From assembly GCF_000224145.3 (NCBI RefSeq), contig NC_020171.2, forward strand, positions 1,929,008-1,993,007: a stretch of DNA of 64,000 bases, read 5' to 3'. The notes beneath the pieces were generated by a model. That model made no database searches, was not told the DNA's origin, and worked only from the letters and a program-made list of their open reading frames with translations. This document shows, piece by piece, positions 27,201 to 38,229 of the stretch. The number at the start of each line of letters is the position of its first letter. The first letter of the stretch is position 1. The position numbers were made by a program, and so were the translations under genes. Source of the DNA: Ciona intestinalis (taxonomy: Eukaryota > Chordata > Ascidiacea > Phlebobranchia > Cionidae).

Positions 27201-30200
27201 AAAGCGTTTAACTTCTGTCATTACTCAAAATGGTCTAATAGTCAAGTGTAAAGTAGTAAGAAAAAACAAATTTTAAGCATATGTTCAGGTGTTAAACAAG
27301 AAATTTTACGATGCTTGTATGCAAAGAGTGTTTAATAGGCTATATAGTAAAAAGCAAACACAAATTTAACGTAATTAGCTTTTATCAGTTTAGGCGCTGT
27401 TCAAATACACATAATAATATGAAAAATCATTTCAACCAATACCATAATAGCCATTAGGTGACGGTTTTGTGTTTTTGTAAGCAAATTAATCGTTTTTTTA
27501 ATTATATATATTACTGTTTCAGTATAAATTGTATCTGAATATATACATATGTATAACCTTATTTTTAAAGAAATCATAGTAAAAATACATTTTTTTTAAT
27601 TTATAAAACACCAACATTTTATAAAACGACACTTAAAATGACAAGTTAAAAAGGTCTCTTTATAGTGATCTATGCGTTATTTATCTTTTTACGGAATCGG
27701 ACATAAAAATATTTTATACCTAAGATTATTAAAACAGTTTGTTATATTAGGTAAGTAAATACAACACCAGGTAAAATTAGAAAAGTGTCAACAAAGTCAT
27801 GTTAGTGGTTCGTTACATTCAAATCAATTATTAACTATAGTGGTGGTCTTGTATGATGTAATGGGGTAGAACTTGTGGAAATTTGTTTTTATTTTAGAGA
27901 TTTTTTACTAGAAATGCCATAAATATTTGATTCTTCAACCTCTTAATGAGATAACAGACAACAAAATTGGGACAACACATTTGGTGTAATGTGGTATATT
28001 GGTAGGACGTAGGAATAAGTAATTTTTTACCCAGCTGTAAGGTAACAGCTAAATTGACAGAAATTTGAAAATAAATTTAATAAATTTATGTATTTAAGTT
28101 TCTCCACGAACTAATACGTTAAAATTGTTAAGAAGCGATAGTTAGAATGTTCCAGACCTCAAAATACACATTTGTTTAGTTACAGAGTTTTTATTGAAAA
28201 GGCACGTCAAAGCCGTATGACTAGTGTAAACAGTAAGAGGCCCGTGGTATTCAAGTTCCCATGGTATATCATGTGTCACAGACTTTTCTCTATACCATGT
28301 TATCATATTATGTGCCAAATACATTACATGTGAATTTTGACATTACGATATTTTGACATTACATGTGAATTTTGACAATAACATTCATTTTTTAATCATC
28401 CAAACACAATTTCTGAGCCAACACACAAATATTAAGCAAAACATTTTTTCCGACCCTACCAATAATTTTACGCAACCAACAAATCAACTTACGCTTTTCA
28501 TCTTCGATGGAATTTCGTATAAATTGTCGACATATTTTCCAAGAACGTGGTTGAGTTGTCGAAACTTGTCGTCTTCCATGTCCTGTCACCGAAAAGTTGT
28601 AAAATTTATATTTAAAAAAATTAAAATATTCTTAAAAAGTTAAAAAACAATGAAAGCACAAGTTTAAAGTAAAAATGAAAAAAGTATGAGAAACAGTGGT
28701 CTTTTTGCATCCCTTTTGGAAATAGCACTTTTCGTTTCATTAGTAATTCATGAAATACCATCAGAATATGAATGACAAAAAGACAAGACTTTTGTTGACA
28801 TAAAGTAAACCACATAGGGCTATTCTTAACAATGTATCAAAACCTATTGTGATGTCACTATGGACTATTGTTCATACATTGTGTGCTCACAAACTGAATT
28901 GAATTAGATTGTATTATCAATCAATTGATGGTCAAAAATTATGAGACTAAAAAAAACACTAGATTTTGTACATATATAGTAAGTTGGGGGAAAGATAGGA
29001 CACCTTTTTATTCTATTTTCTCGTCCAATTTGGTAGTAAACAAACAACATTTAGTGAATTATAAAACCGTATTCTCACGACCACCATAGTCTGTTGTTAA
29101 TTGTTCAAAACACGATCAGGATATTTGGATATTATGTGCTAAAGGTGTCCCATCTTATCCAACAGTATATATATGTAACTTTGTAAGTGATATTTTCATA
29201 AATTTTTTCAACATCTCTGCAGCTTAAGCTTTGAACCCAGTATTGTTTGGTAGCTTAATTACAAACTATTATAAAACTGATATTGTCTACAAAAAATTTA
29301 TATAGTTAGTAGTTACATGCAAAGGCAGCCAAAAAATATCATTTTGGTGCAGACAATATCTGTTAATAACTACACAGTACTACTTAATCATGTGCTATTA
29401 TCAGTTTAAAATCAAATAGTCTTACTTTAAGCCAAAATAACACACTTGTAAGTTTTGTGGTTTTAAAGTACGTTAACACGGTCTAGGGCTCGTAGGTTAT
29501 ATTGCCTGTTTAAAGTAAATGGGTATTTGTGTAAAGGATTACACTCTAGCCTGGGGCAGGGCTAAACCACAATTGCTAAATTGAGTAATTTCATTAAATT
29601 GAGTTCACTCTTATTTAAAGTCGATTTAAAATTCCTAGAAGTTTCTTAAACAATTGAGAAATAGGCAAACCATACTCTAGGGGGGTTGGCATTTGTTTTA
29701 TGTTGCTTTTTACTAAATTTATGTAGTTTTTTTACGTTTCGTACAGGTGTCTTTTCAGTTAGTTTAAAACAATAAAAACAGTTAAACAAAAAATAAATTG
29801 CAAAAAATAACAGAAAAATGTCACTCTTATTATCAAATGCAGCATAATTTAAAACAATATAATATCTTATCAAAAGTAAACGATGAAAAAAATGTAGTAA
29901 AACACACAAAAAAATCTGTTTATATATATCTATATAGATTTTATATATTATACATATATATATTTATATATATACCTCCACTGCATCACAGCATTCAAAA
30001 CTGGCAGATTCCCAGTCCTGTCTAGATGCTTCTAATTGTATGAGTGAGTTGTAATATTCCAAGTCAGTTCTTTGGATTTGTTCTTCACCACGTTGTTGCT
30101 TGGCCATTAACTGGTGAATGAAGATGGAGAAATGGATAAAAAATAAAATAAAAAGTAAAAAAATTGTATTACCCAAAACAAAAACTACAAATACAGGCAA

Positions 30201-32762
30201 AATACAGACTTTTAAATGGGAAAAATTAGGAAAAAGGTAGCAGAAATACTGAATGAAAGCTCAAAATGCCAGTTTTTTTTGATTAAATCTTTACCTTTTG
30301 TTGATCTCGATCAGTTTTAGGGCGTGGTCCGTCAATTTGTTCCCGCAGAGATTCGTTCTCTCGTTGTAGCTGATGGAGTCTCCTCTTTATCTGTGTAAAA
30401 TATTGTTAACTTTGGAAAAAAAAATGAAACATTGTGATTTTCAAAGTTAAGTTATTTAGTGGGCTAAAATAGAATTAGAGCTTTTTAACATTTTAAACTG
30501 TTTTCTATATCTATAGTATGGGAAAAATATAAAAATAAGCGAATAAATGAAAATATACAAAGGTTACATCATAGTTTACCTTGATATGTTCTGCATGTTT
30601 ATCCGTCCATGTTTTAAAACGACTGTCCACTCTTTGCTCCATCTACAGTGAAAATTAAAATATGTTGAACCATTAATGGCTGTATTTAATATCATGGAGT
30701 CTATAAATGCAATGCCTGGGCCATAAAAGGTTGTTGACTTATTGCATACCGGTGCCCCAAGTAATAGACAAATCATTCACCAGACTTTTTAAACTTATAC
30801 TATTTGTGCTGTTTTTCACAGGATTCTGGGTCTAACTGTCCCTTGCCTCCCCTGCATTTTAAAAGGTCTGTAATTAAGTTCTACATACAGATTTTTGTCA
30901 CCTATGCTAGCTTTACATACATACTGCCATCTTAACAAAAATAGAGCGACCAAAATAAAAATAAACAGCATACAAATAAAATGGATATTATACCATTCTT
31001 CTTGGTTTTAGTTGTTTCTCAGTTACAGTTGACAAAGGTTTAATACATTCTTCTATCAAGGATAATCCAAAATCTCTGTAAATATTAGAGCAATTCATAA
31101 AAAGATGCGACAAACCTAAATTTCCTTATGTGTTTTTTTTTAGCAAAATGATACTTTCTTGTCTGTATGTTATGTGTGTATATTAGGTATAAATACAAGA
31201 AAAGTTACGCAAACCCTGAATAAAATGGTCACAATTTAGCTATGTAGCATAGGTATTTACCTAGTATATATATATTGATGTATTCTAATTATATTTATGT
31301 CTTTGGGAATAAATGAACAACACATATATTATGCAGCACACCTGGTTGTTATCTCACTTTAGTTTAATTACATTTGATATGGTTGCTCTTTACAATTTAA
31401 AGTAGTAATTAAGTAGGACATTTAATTGCAGGCTACATTTTATAGGCATGGATGATAGACAAGTTAGAGTAATGTTTATAATATATATATATATAATGCT
31501 TTCTGCTATGACCTATACTATAAGTATGGGTAGAAATATCTCTGTTTTAGTGTGTTTCTGTATATATGTATGTATGTAGGTTACAGCTTTATGAACTTTT
31601 TGGTTGTTATGATTATGTGTTTACTGTATTTTGATTTATGTTGTACAGTTATTAAAATAAGCTATTAATTCATAAATTACACTTAATCGCAAATACAAAG
31701 ATAAATAATCAAGTTTTATCTGTGTAGTTCTGATTATGAATTTTTTTACACAGAAAAATACATTTAATTAAACTAAACTATCATGTTTCGGCTAAAAATG
31801 TTGTTAACGGAAAATCGACATAAATTTATCCAATTCTATCTGTGTAGTTATGATTCTAAAACATTTTTTACATGAAAAAATACATTTAATTAAACTAAGC
31901 TGTCATGTTTCAAGTTAGAAATAAATGAATCCAATATTACCGGTGTAATTCGGCTTCTTTCTCCGTTTCCACACCCACAGTTTTCCATGAAGAACTCATA
32001 GGTGAACCAAGTACTGAACAAGCAGCTTTTGACATACGTTGGCCAAGACGACGCAAACTTTTGGCATAATTTTGCTCCAACATAGCCCTGGGATGTATGG
32101 CAATGATAAGATGACAAGAAAAGGCGATTTATGAAAACATATAAACAGAAACATAAAATGTTAAACAAAATTGATTTAATTCCGATTTTTTTCAGAAAAA
32201 AAAGCAACTTTTAAAAAAAAATAATGACTCAAATAATCCCAGGCCTCCTATGACTCGGTGTTGGACCTTGTTCATATAAAATACATTATATATATATATA
32301 TAAATGCAAGATTATGCAAAGTTTTAAACACTTATACATTAAAAAAATTAAATAAAAAACACATCTATATTTGTGTACTAACCTTTCATTCAGTATATTC
32401 ACAATTTCGCGACAAAATTCCGTTCCTTGTCTCGTGTAACGTTTTATTTCTTCAAAACCAACAGTGCCCTGTTGGAGAACAATAACAGTATTTTATAAAA
32501 ATGATGTAGTGCTAAAATGTTTGCAAAACAAAAAGGAAGAATCCTCCGGTAAGTTAGATTAGGGTGGTGGGAAGTGTTAGGGGTTGGTAGTTATATAGGT
32601 TTGTAGTTGGTGGTTATATGGATTAATTAATAATTAGCAGATAACTTGGAGAAACTGTTCTAAGGATAGCCCCTTAACTAAAAAACAACTTGATTAAAAA
32701 ACTTTATGGAAAAAAAGCGCATTAAAAACACTCACCATAAACGTATTTCTGAAATGCGTCAT
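24202..32762 (-). CDS. NOSTRIN: NOSTRIN-like F-BAR and SH3 protein, 16 exons
   Basis: F-BAR/SH3 adaptors of this type bind curved membrane and link endocytosis to actin and, for NOSTRIN, to nitric-oxide synthase traffic. Exons (5' to 3'): 32736-32762, 32383-32468, 31941-32087, 30994-31075, 30580-30642, 30295-30390, 29976-30110, 28493-28582, 27022-27141, 26616-26801, 26226-26354, 25855-25915, 25465-25581, 25107-25220, 24642-24746 and 24202-24314, all in frame, about 556 residues (human about 506). The F-BAR domain covers roughly 1-250 ([37 protein letters not shown], then long coils). A helical block near 290-335 ([28 protein letters not shown]) corresponds to the NOSTRIN HR1-like region. A Lys/Ser and His-rich linker (SNHNHHQKK) follows. 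The C-terminal SH3 spans about 502-553 ([22 protein letters not shown]). The acceptor of exon 12 is uncertain: the frame needs AG|GCC at 25915, not the nearby CAG. CIP4/FBP17-type proteins are the main alternative. Confidence 0.88.
24370..24505 (+). repeat. 71-bp minisatellite, about 2 units
   Basis: GCATGAGGTGTATGAATACA and CTCGACAGTCAGCATTAGG are 71 bases apart, inside the last intron of the NOSTRIN-like gene. The unit matches the other arrays. Confidence 0.8.
24888..25078 (+). mobile_element. Two SINE tail fragments
   Basis: GAACACTTGTGTTAGAATAA...AAATAAGTTACATTCATTC at about 24892-24960, and GGTGTATGAAACCAAACACC...AAGTTACATTT at about 24999-25070, both in intron 14 of the NOSTRIN-like gene. 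Confidence 0.65.
25680..25835 (+). mobile_element. SINE middle and tail
   Basis: Contains CCCAGTGGTCACTAATGGG, TGTCCAAATTGTCAGTC, AACTTGTAAGGGAGCACTAG, AACACCTGTGTTATACCG and AATAAATAAGTA. It stops just before exon 12 of the NOSTRIN-like gene. Confidence 0.75.
26413..26560 (+). mobile_element. Truncated TGGGACACC-family MITE
   Basis: Left end AGTAGGTTGGGGTAAGATGG followed by TTTATCGTCCCATTTCTTAG and TTTACAGAATTATTCA. The right end is missing. It is in intron 10 of the NOSTRIN-like gene. Confidence 0.7.
28975..29172 (+). mobile_element. Complete TGGGACACC-family MITE
   Basis: It begins TAGTAAGTTGGGGGAAAGAT and ends AAAGGTGTCCCATCTTATCC, about 195 bases, flanked by TATATA. The core is GGTAGTAAACAAACAAC, CGTATTCTCACGACC and CAAAACACGATCAGGATAT. 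It is in intron 7 of the NOSTRIN-like gene. Confidence 0.85.
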
Positions 32763-33286
32763 GTTTTCTGTTTGCTTATTTCCACGAAGTTAATCCAAAG
32801 ATAAAATATACATCCCCTTTCAAATGTAAACACGAAAACAACGCTAGATTTAAAAATATACAGCATAAAATGTACAATATGTTAACATTTAATGCAAATC
32901 CTAGCTTTAGTGACATAAATTAATCTACTAAAACCACTTATAATCGTAATTTATTCAAATTGTAATAAAAACAATCACTTCTCGAATTATTTCATGCACA
33001 CGCGTCGACTGTAAATCGCGAATGAAATTTTGACAAAAAATTTCCACCACATTTATTTGCCAGTGTTGCCGTATCCTGTAACTGTTTCGGTATACTAATT
33101 GGGGAGTGAATACAATAAATACCTTGGAACTGGTAGCCGGCTGATGGTGCTAGAACGCTGTAAAATTGCAAACAGAAACGGTTTCAGTTCTGGAGCTGTA
33201 TGCGTTCATCGGTCTATGTAACATATACTGGTTTAAACGGCTGCATGGACCTTTTAACGACGGACAATAGACATATACAGACACCC

Positions 33287-33328
33287 AGAGTCCGTATATA
33301 AATCTGTAAATGTTTATATACGGACTCT
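33287..33328. other. Perfect 16-bp hairpin
   Basis: AGAGTCCGTATATAAA (33287-33302) and its exact reverse complement (33313-33328) are separated by a 10-base loop. It lies about 530 bases upstream of the NOSTRIN-like start codon. The role is unknown. Confidence 0.75.
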
Positions 33329-34125
33329 GCAGACACCTATACAAATATTATATCTTTTAGGACTTTTTGCAAGACTGTTATGTCGCAACGCCCAACATGA
33401 CATAACCATGACGAAAGTGTGTGTGTATAGACGTTTCTACTGTGGATCCCAAAAACCAAACGGTAAATACACAAAACCTTCTATGCGTGGCAATCCTACA
33501 GTTTTGAGCCACAAATGTTTAAATAATCTTTCCAATTTAATTAAACACGTTCAGTGGAGACTGACAATGGAAAATGTGAACCACGGCATACTATAAGCGG
33601 TCTGAATTAAATTAGGCAATGAATCTGTACGAAAACCATAGCGTGTAAATCTGACTGACAACTATTTGTCTCATTCAAAGTCCACGAAGCAAAACGACCA
33701 AAACTAGATGAACTCGTAGATTAAAACGCGTGTTATGTTTTCGCATAAAAGCAACGACGCGCAACGGATAGACCAAACAATCGCTCTCAAATTGAATATT
33801 ACTTCAACCAGCGGTCGGTGGAGGCCTTTCATGAGCATTTCGAGTTTCGCTTTGGGTAAGCTGGGGACGTCACAGTGTTTGGAATTGTTTAATTTCGAGC
33901 ATCGTACACTGGAATAACAATTCACGGCTTCGGCCTTAGAAGGAAACCCGCAAGCGCCCAAACTTGCAGTCGCGTGTACTATATGCACCGCGAACAGGTA
34001 TTGAATGTAAACATGGCTTGCGAAATTCGCGACTTCGTAGATTGAAAACGTGTGTGGTCCCATGTAAGATTTTTATAAGAAGAAATCAAATGAGAACAGG
34101 ACTTTCTGTTAAGAAAGTGCTCTAA

Positions 34126-34292
34126 CCCAGTGGCGGTCCCTAATAGGTTGTCGAAGCAGCCATATATTTCAAAATATAGTTTCCCAAAAAGTTACAAATG
34201 TGGTAAGCAAGCACGAGGTGTATGAAACAAAACACCAGTGTTATAACGACTGTCACTGCCCGCCAAGCGAAAACAAATAAACTACTTTCATT
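34126..34292 (+). mobile_element. SINE middle and tail
   Basis: AACCCAGTGGCGGTCCCTAA, TAGGTTGTCGAAGCAG, GCACGAGGTGTATGAAAC, CAGTGTTATAACGACTGTC and CATTCATTC in the usual order. Confidence 0.75.
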
Positions 34293-35146
34293 CATTCGAA
34301 ATTGATTTTCTAGAGAAATTCCGTGACTACGTGAATCCATACGTGTGTGGCCTACGTACGATACTTATAAGAGGAAATTAATCATGTCCTGTTCAACAGG
34401 TATATAGTCACATTTAACCAAGGCACATGTTTAATAGGGGTGGCATAATACGGTGGCCGCGTGTTTATGTTGTTTTTGGTCAGTGAATCACTTCACCGTT
34501 TCTTGACTTAAGAATTAAAATTCTTTATAAAGTATTGGGTGGTCTAAAGCAGAATAACTGTGTAATGTATTAGGTTTCACTTTTTTGTGACGCAACTATT
34601 ACCACTATGACGTCACATTAATCCATGGTGGTAGCCGCGAACATGATCGATATGCATGACTGTGCAGGGTAACGACCAAATTAAGTCTAATGGTGGTTAA
34701 TAGCCTGAACGGCTTCTGCAGGCTCTAAAAATCGCAGAATCCAGTTCTAAACTTGGGCCACGATAAAGCTTTAGCAGACTAAATCAGATTTGGCCCGGCG
34801 ATAAGTGCACCTGTGTTAGCTGTAAGCCCTAGACGTTTAATTGGCGGTTTCCTATACGATGTTTCGTACCGCAGCCGACCGTCACAAACAAATATAATCT
34901 TGATTTTGGGACTTGATTTTAAATCATCAAAAACATCTTCTGATCGCTAGATCGCTTCTGTCTAATGGGAAACCCTTTGGTTTAGCATCCCCGCCTTTTG
35001 TGACACTTTTTTCAAGTACTTTTTAACCATAGCGTGTTTTTAACCACTGTTGTCGTTTTGTTGCTAAGTACCGTTTCTTCGTTGTTTTATTATTCGGATC
35101 TTCGTCACTGTATTTAATAGACAAATAAAAGTTATGTTATGTTATA

Positions 35147-35228
35147 GTAACATGGGGGTAAGTTGGGATACCGTTAGCATATGTATTTCCGAAAAAATAC
35201 GTCCCATCTTACCCCACCCTACTATATG
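35147..35228. mobile_element. Internally deleted MITE
   Basis: Both ends are present (GGGGGTAAGTTGGGATACC and CGTCCCATCTTACCCCACC) but only about 80 bases separate them, so most of the core is lost. Confidence 0.75.
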
Positions 35229-36029
35229 TTATGTTACATTAATAATATGAAAAATGGCGACAGTATAACGTGTTATTCGAAAGAGATGACATATTTTGAA
35301 TAAGTTTTATGTAATGTACAAGTGTCTGCCAATTTACAATTACTCAGAAATCAGTGATTTTCTGCTACACCTTAGGCGCCTTAAGCCATACATTTTTAAT
35401 GGGTTGTCTAAGTTTTATATGACTAATCAAACAGTGTTTACTCTAAGATAAATAAATAATAAACTATTCTATATTTAGTTTAATAGTTTTCCGACCACAC
35501 TTGTTTTAAGCGTATATGCCACAGGGCAATGTTATGGCTATTCTACCACAAACGTCACAATAATCAATATTACCGCACAAAACACGACATAATTGGACTA
35601 TTATGTACTCACATAAGCTGTTATTTGGATCAGGGCATAGCAATTTAATACAGGATACTAAATTTTGATTAGTTTTTCAAGTTGTGGGCAGACATACTGG
35701 TTCCGTTAGCGATAAATTTAAGTAGACTGTACGTCACAATCTCAAGTATGACTATATATGTTAAAATAATAATGATGATTACGTCAGCGAAAACCGGGCC
35801 AACCAAAGCTTATAATTAAGTTCAGTTATTAAATAGAACATTCAACACTCCGGTTTTGGAATCCTAAAAACCGTGTTCAAACCCCCACTGGGGCACGAAG
35901 TTATATTAAGTGACGATAGATGAAACTATGGGAGTTCTCGGCACCTGACTTGCCCAGGATGGAACGTGACATTACTATAGTGTTAAAGGTGTTGTTAGAA
36001 GGTGCTGAATAACAAAACCGGTTATATAA

Positions 36030-36300
36030 TAGGTTTGGGAAGGCCGTCTGTTTTCATTCTTTTTTTCGCCCTATTTGGTAGTAAACAAAGAATATCACAG
36101 TACAGTAGGTTGGGGTAAGATGGTTCTAGGTTTTTATTCTCTTTTAGCGTTCCATTTGGTAGTAAATAAAAAATATTTACAAAGTTATATAGCTCGAACG
36201 ACTCTAAAATATCGTTGGTAATTGTTTAAAACACGATTAGGAAATATGGGATCTTATGTGCCAACGGTATCCATCTTACCTCACAGTGTTATATGAAAAT
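36030..36300 (+). mobile_element. MITE copies, one truncated and one near complete
   Basis: A truncated left part (AGGTTTGGGAAGGCCG...GGTAGTAAACAAAGAATATC) is followed at about 36113 by AGTAGGTTGGGGTAAGATGG, the core, and the end GGTATCCATCTTACCTCAC. This is the GGTAAGATGG subfamily. Confidence 0.75.
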
Positions 36301-36904
36301 CTGTGAACCATATAGTAAACGACAGTCCAATGACATGTCACATATTTTATTCGAAACGTAACCCTCTGAACTACCAGCGACCGTGCTTTGTTTATTTGTT
36401 GAAGGCCCATGATGAATTGAATTGATGATAGACTTTATGCGCTATATCGAGCTATGTTGTATAGCGCTTCAGAATTTCAATTACAAGCTTAGGCCTTATA
36501 GCTGAAATAACAGCGGGGTACGAGCTTAAAGCGGGGTTATAGCGAAAACTGATTTGAAACCGAAAAATTGATTTTACGAGTCGCCGTTTAAAGTCAAGTA
36601 CAGAATTAGACTAAATTTTTCCGATTTTTACGGTAAGAATTGAAACATACACAAATGAACCATGAAAAATGACAGTGTAAACTCATATATCAAAACATTT
36701 GACAGGTAAAAATGTCATTATTAACTAATATAAATTTACCGAACTTTAGGGTAAGCGTAAAAATCGGAATGTTTACAATTTGGCCATGACACTGGCAGCA
36801 TGAACTCGTGAATTAATCTAAAGGTCAAATAGTTTACCATTTAGGTGTGTGTAGTACCTATGCGTGTAATAATGATAAAACACCTGCTCGATATAAGATT
36901 TAAG

Positions 36905-37098
36905 ATATATGGATATTGAGTTAGGTAGGTCTGTGTTTTCTTTTGTTGTTACACTTTGCAGTAAACGAAGATTAATTACAGAATTATATAATCGTATTCT
37001 CACGATTCTAAAATAGCTTGTTAATTTTTAAAACACGCTTAAGAAAAATGGGATATTAGGAACTAACGGTATCCATCTTACCCCACAGTACTATTTAT
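36905..37098 (+). mobile_element. MITE, diverged left end
   Basis: Core GTATTCTCACGATTC and AAAACACGCTTAAG, with right end ACGGTATCCATCTTACCCC, as in the copy at 36113. Confidence 0.7.
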
Positions 37099-38229
37099 CA
37101 TAGTTGGCCTATCCCATTTAGTTAAAATATGCACCGTACACCACAAAACCGCTTTAGTACTTGACTATCAACTTGGCTAGCCGTGTTGGGGCATGTTATA
37201 GCGAACTGGTATGCGCGTAATTCATACCTAAGAATATTTTAATTGATTTTCAGCACAAAGCGACGAACCCGTGACGTATACGGACAATTGTACAAAAAAT
37301 AGCAAAGCTCATTTGATCAGTACGGTTCCTGCGCCGGGGACAGGTTTTGTTTATTTTAGCGAATCCTCACGGCGAAACAGGGCCGGTTGAGAAAACAAAA
37401 TTAGGTCGCGAATGATGGTCCCAGGTTTTGCTTATTTGTTTTCATTCGCCGTGGCTTGGGCTTTAAAACAACAGTGTTTTCGCTGTGAATTTTATTAGAA
37501 AAATAAAAGCTGCATATGGGTGGGAAAGACACAAGGAACAATAAGAAACACGGGTGCATGAGATACCGGATCCCAAATAACGAAAACCGAAATACAATCA
37601 TTTTTACATAAGAAACGTATAAATACAAGACCAGTTTTTCAACTGTTGTATCAAAACTAAGACACTTCGGTCATTACTAGATATGTAAGAAAAAAAGAAG
37701 CATTAAGAAAGACAACTTTATCGTTTTATTTGAAATGGGAACTAATTTAGAAGCATATTTCATTCGTTCTGCATTCATCAAATTGTCAGCGCTGAGAAAA
37801 GCAAAAATTTCACGTTTTACCTCTGCAGCAGAAGGTCGTATACATAATCTGGGGACGATACATAAAATATTATTTTCAAAGCAATTTAAGTCACATTACG
37901 GCCCAAAACAGCAATAAACATGAACGAAATTGCAAGCAAATTTGAAAACGCAGCGCAATGGAAAACGCTTTTTGGGCTATTTTAAACAATTTGTATAGTT
38001 TAATGCACAACCGTAACGCATTTTAAACGATGTAAAGTATCTTCTACTCTTTTGCAAGCGAGATTTATCTAAATATGCCATTTTTTAAAAACATTTAAAA
38101 CATGATTTTCTTATAAATCGAAAAAAGAGGAAAATATAACAGCTGTGACGTTACAAAACAGCATTGTGACGTCACAGAGCAGCATTGTCATAGAAGCGCG
38201 ATGAAAATAAATAAAAGAACGGAAACGGC

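Larger units (their letters stand above)
32763..38229. other. Gene-poor interval between NOSTRIN-like and FLRT-like genes
   Basis: I see no supported coding exon here. The interval holds the hairpin at 33287, a SINE at 34128-34290, MITE copies at 35147-35228, 36030-36300 and 36905-37095, and TGACGTCA at 34608 and 38167. The right end is the 3' side of the FLRT-like gene; the left end should hold the NOSTRIN-like promoter. Confidence 0.6.
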
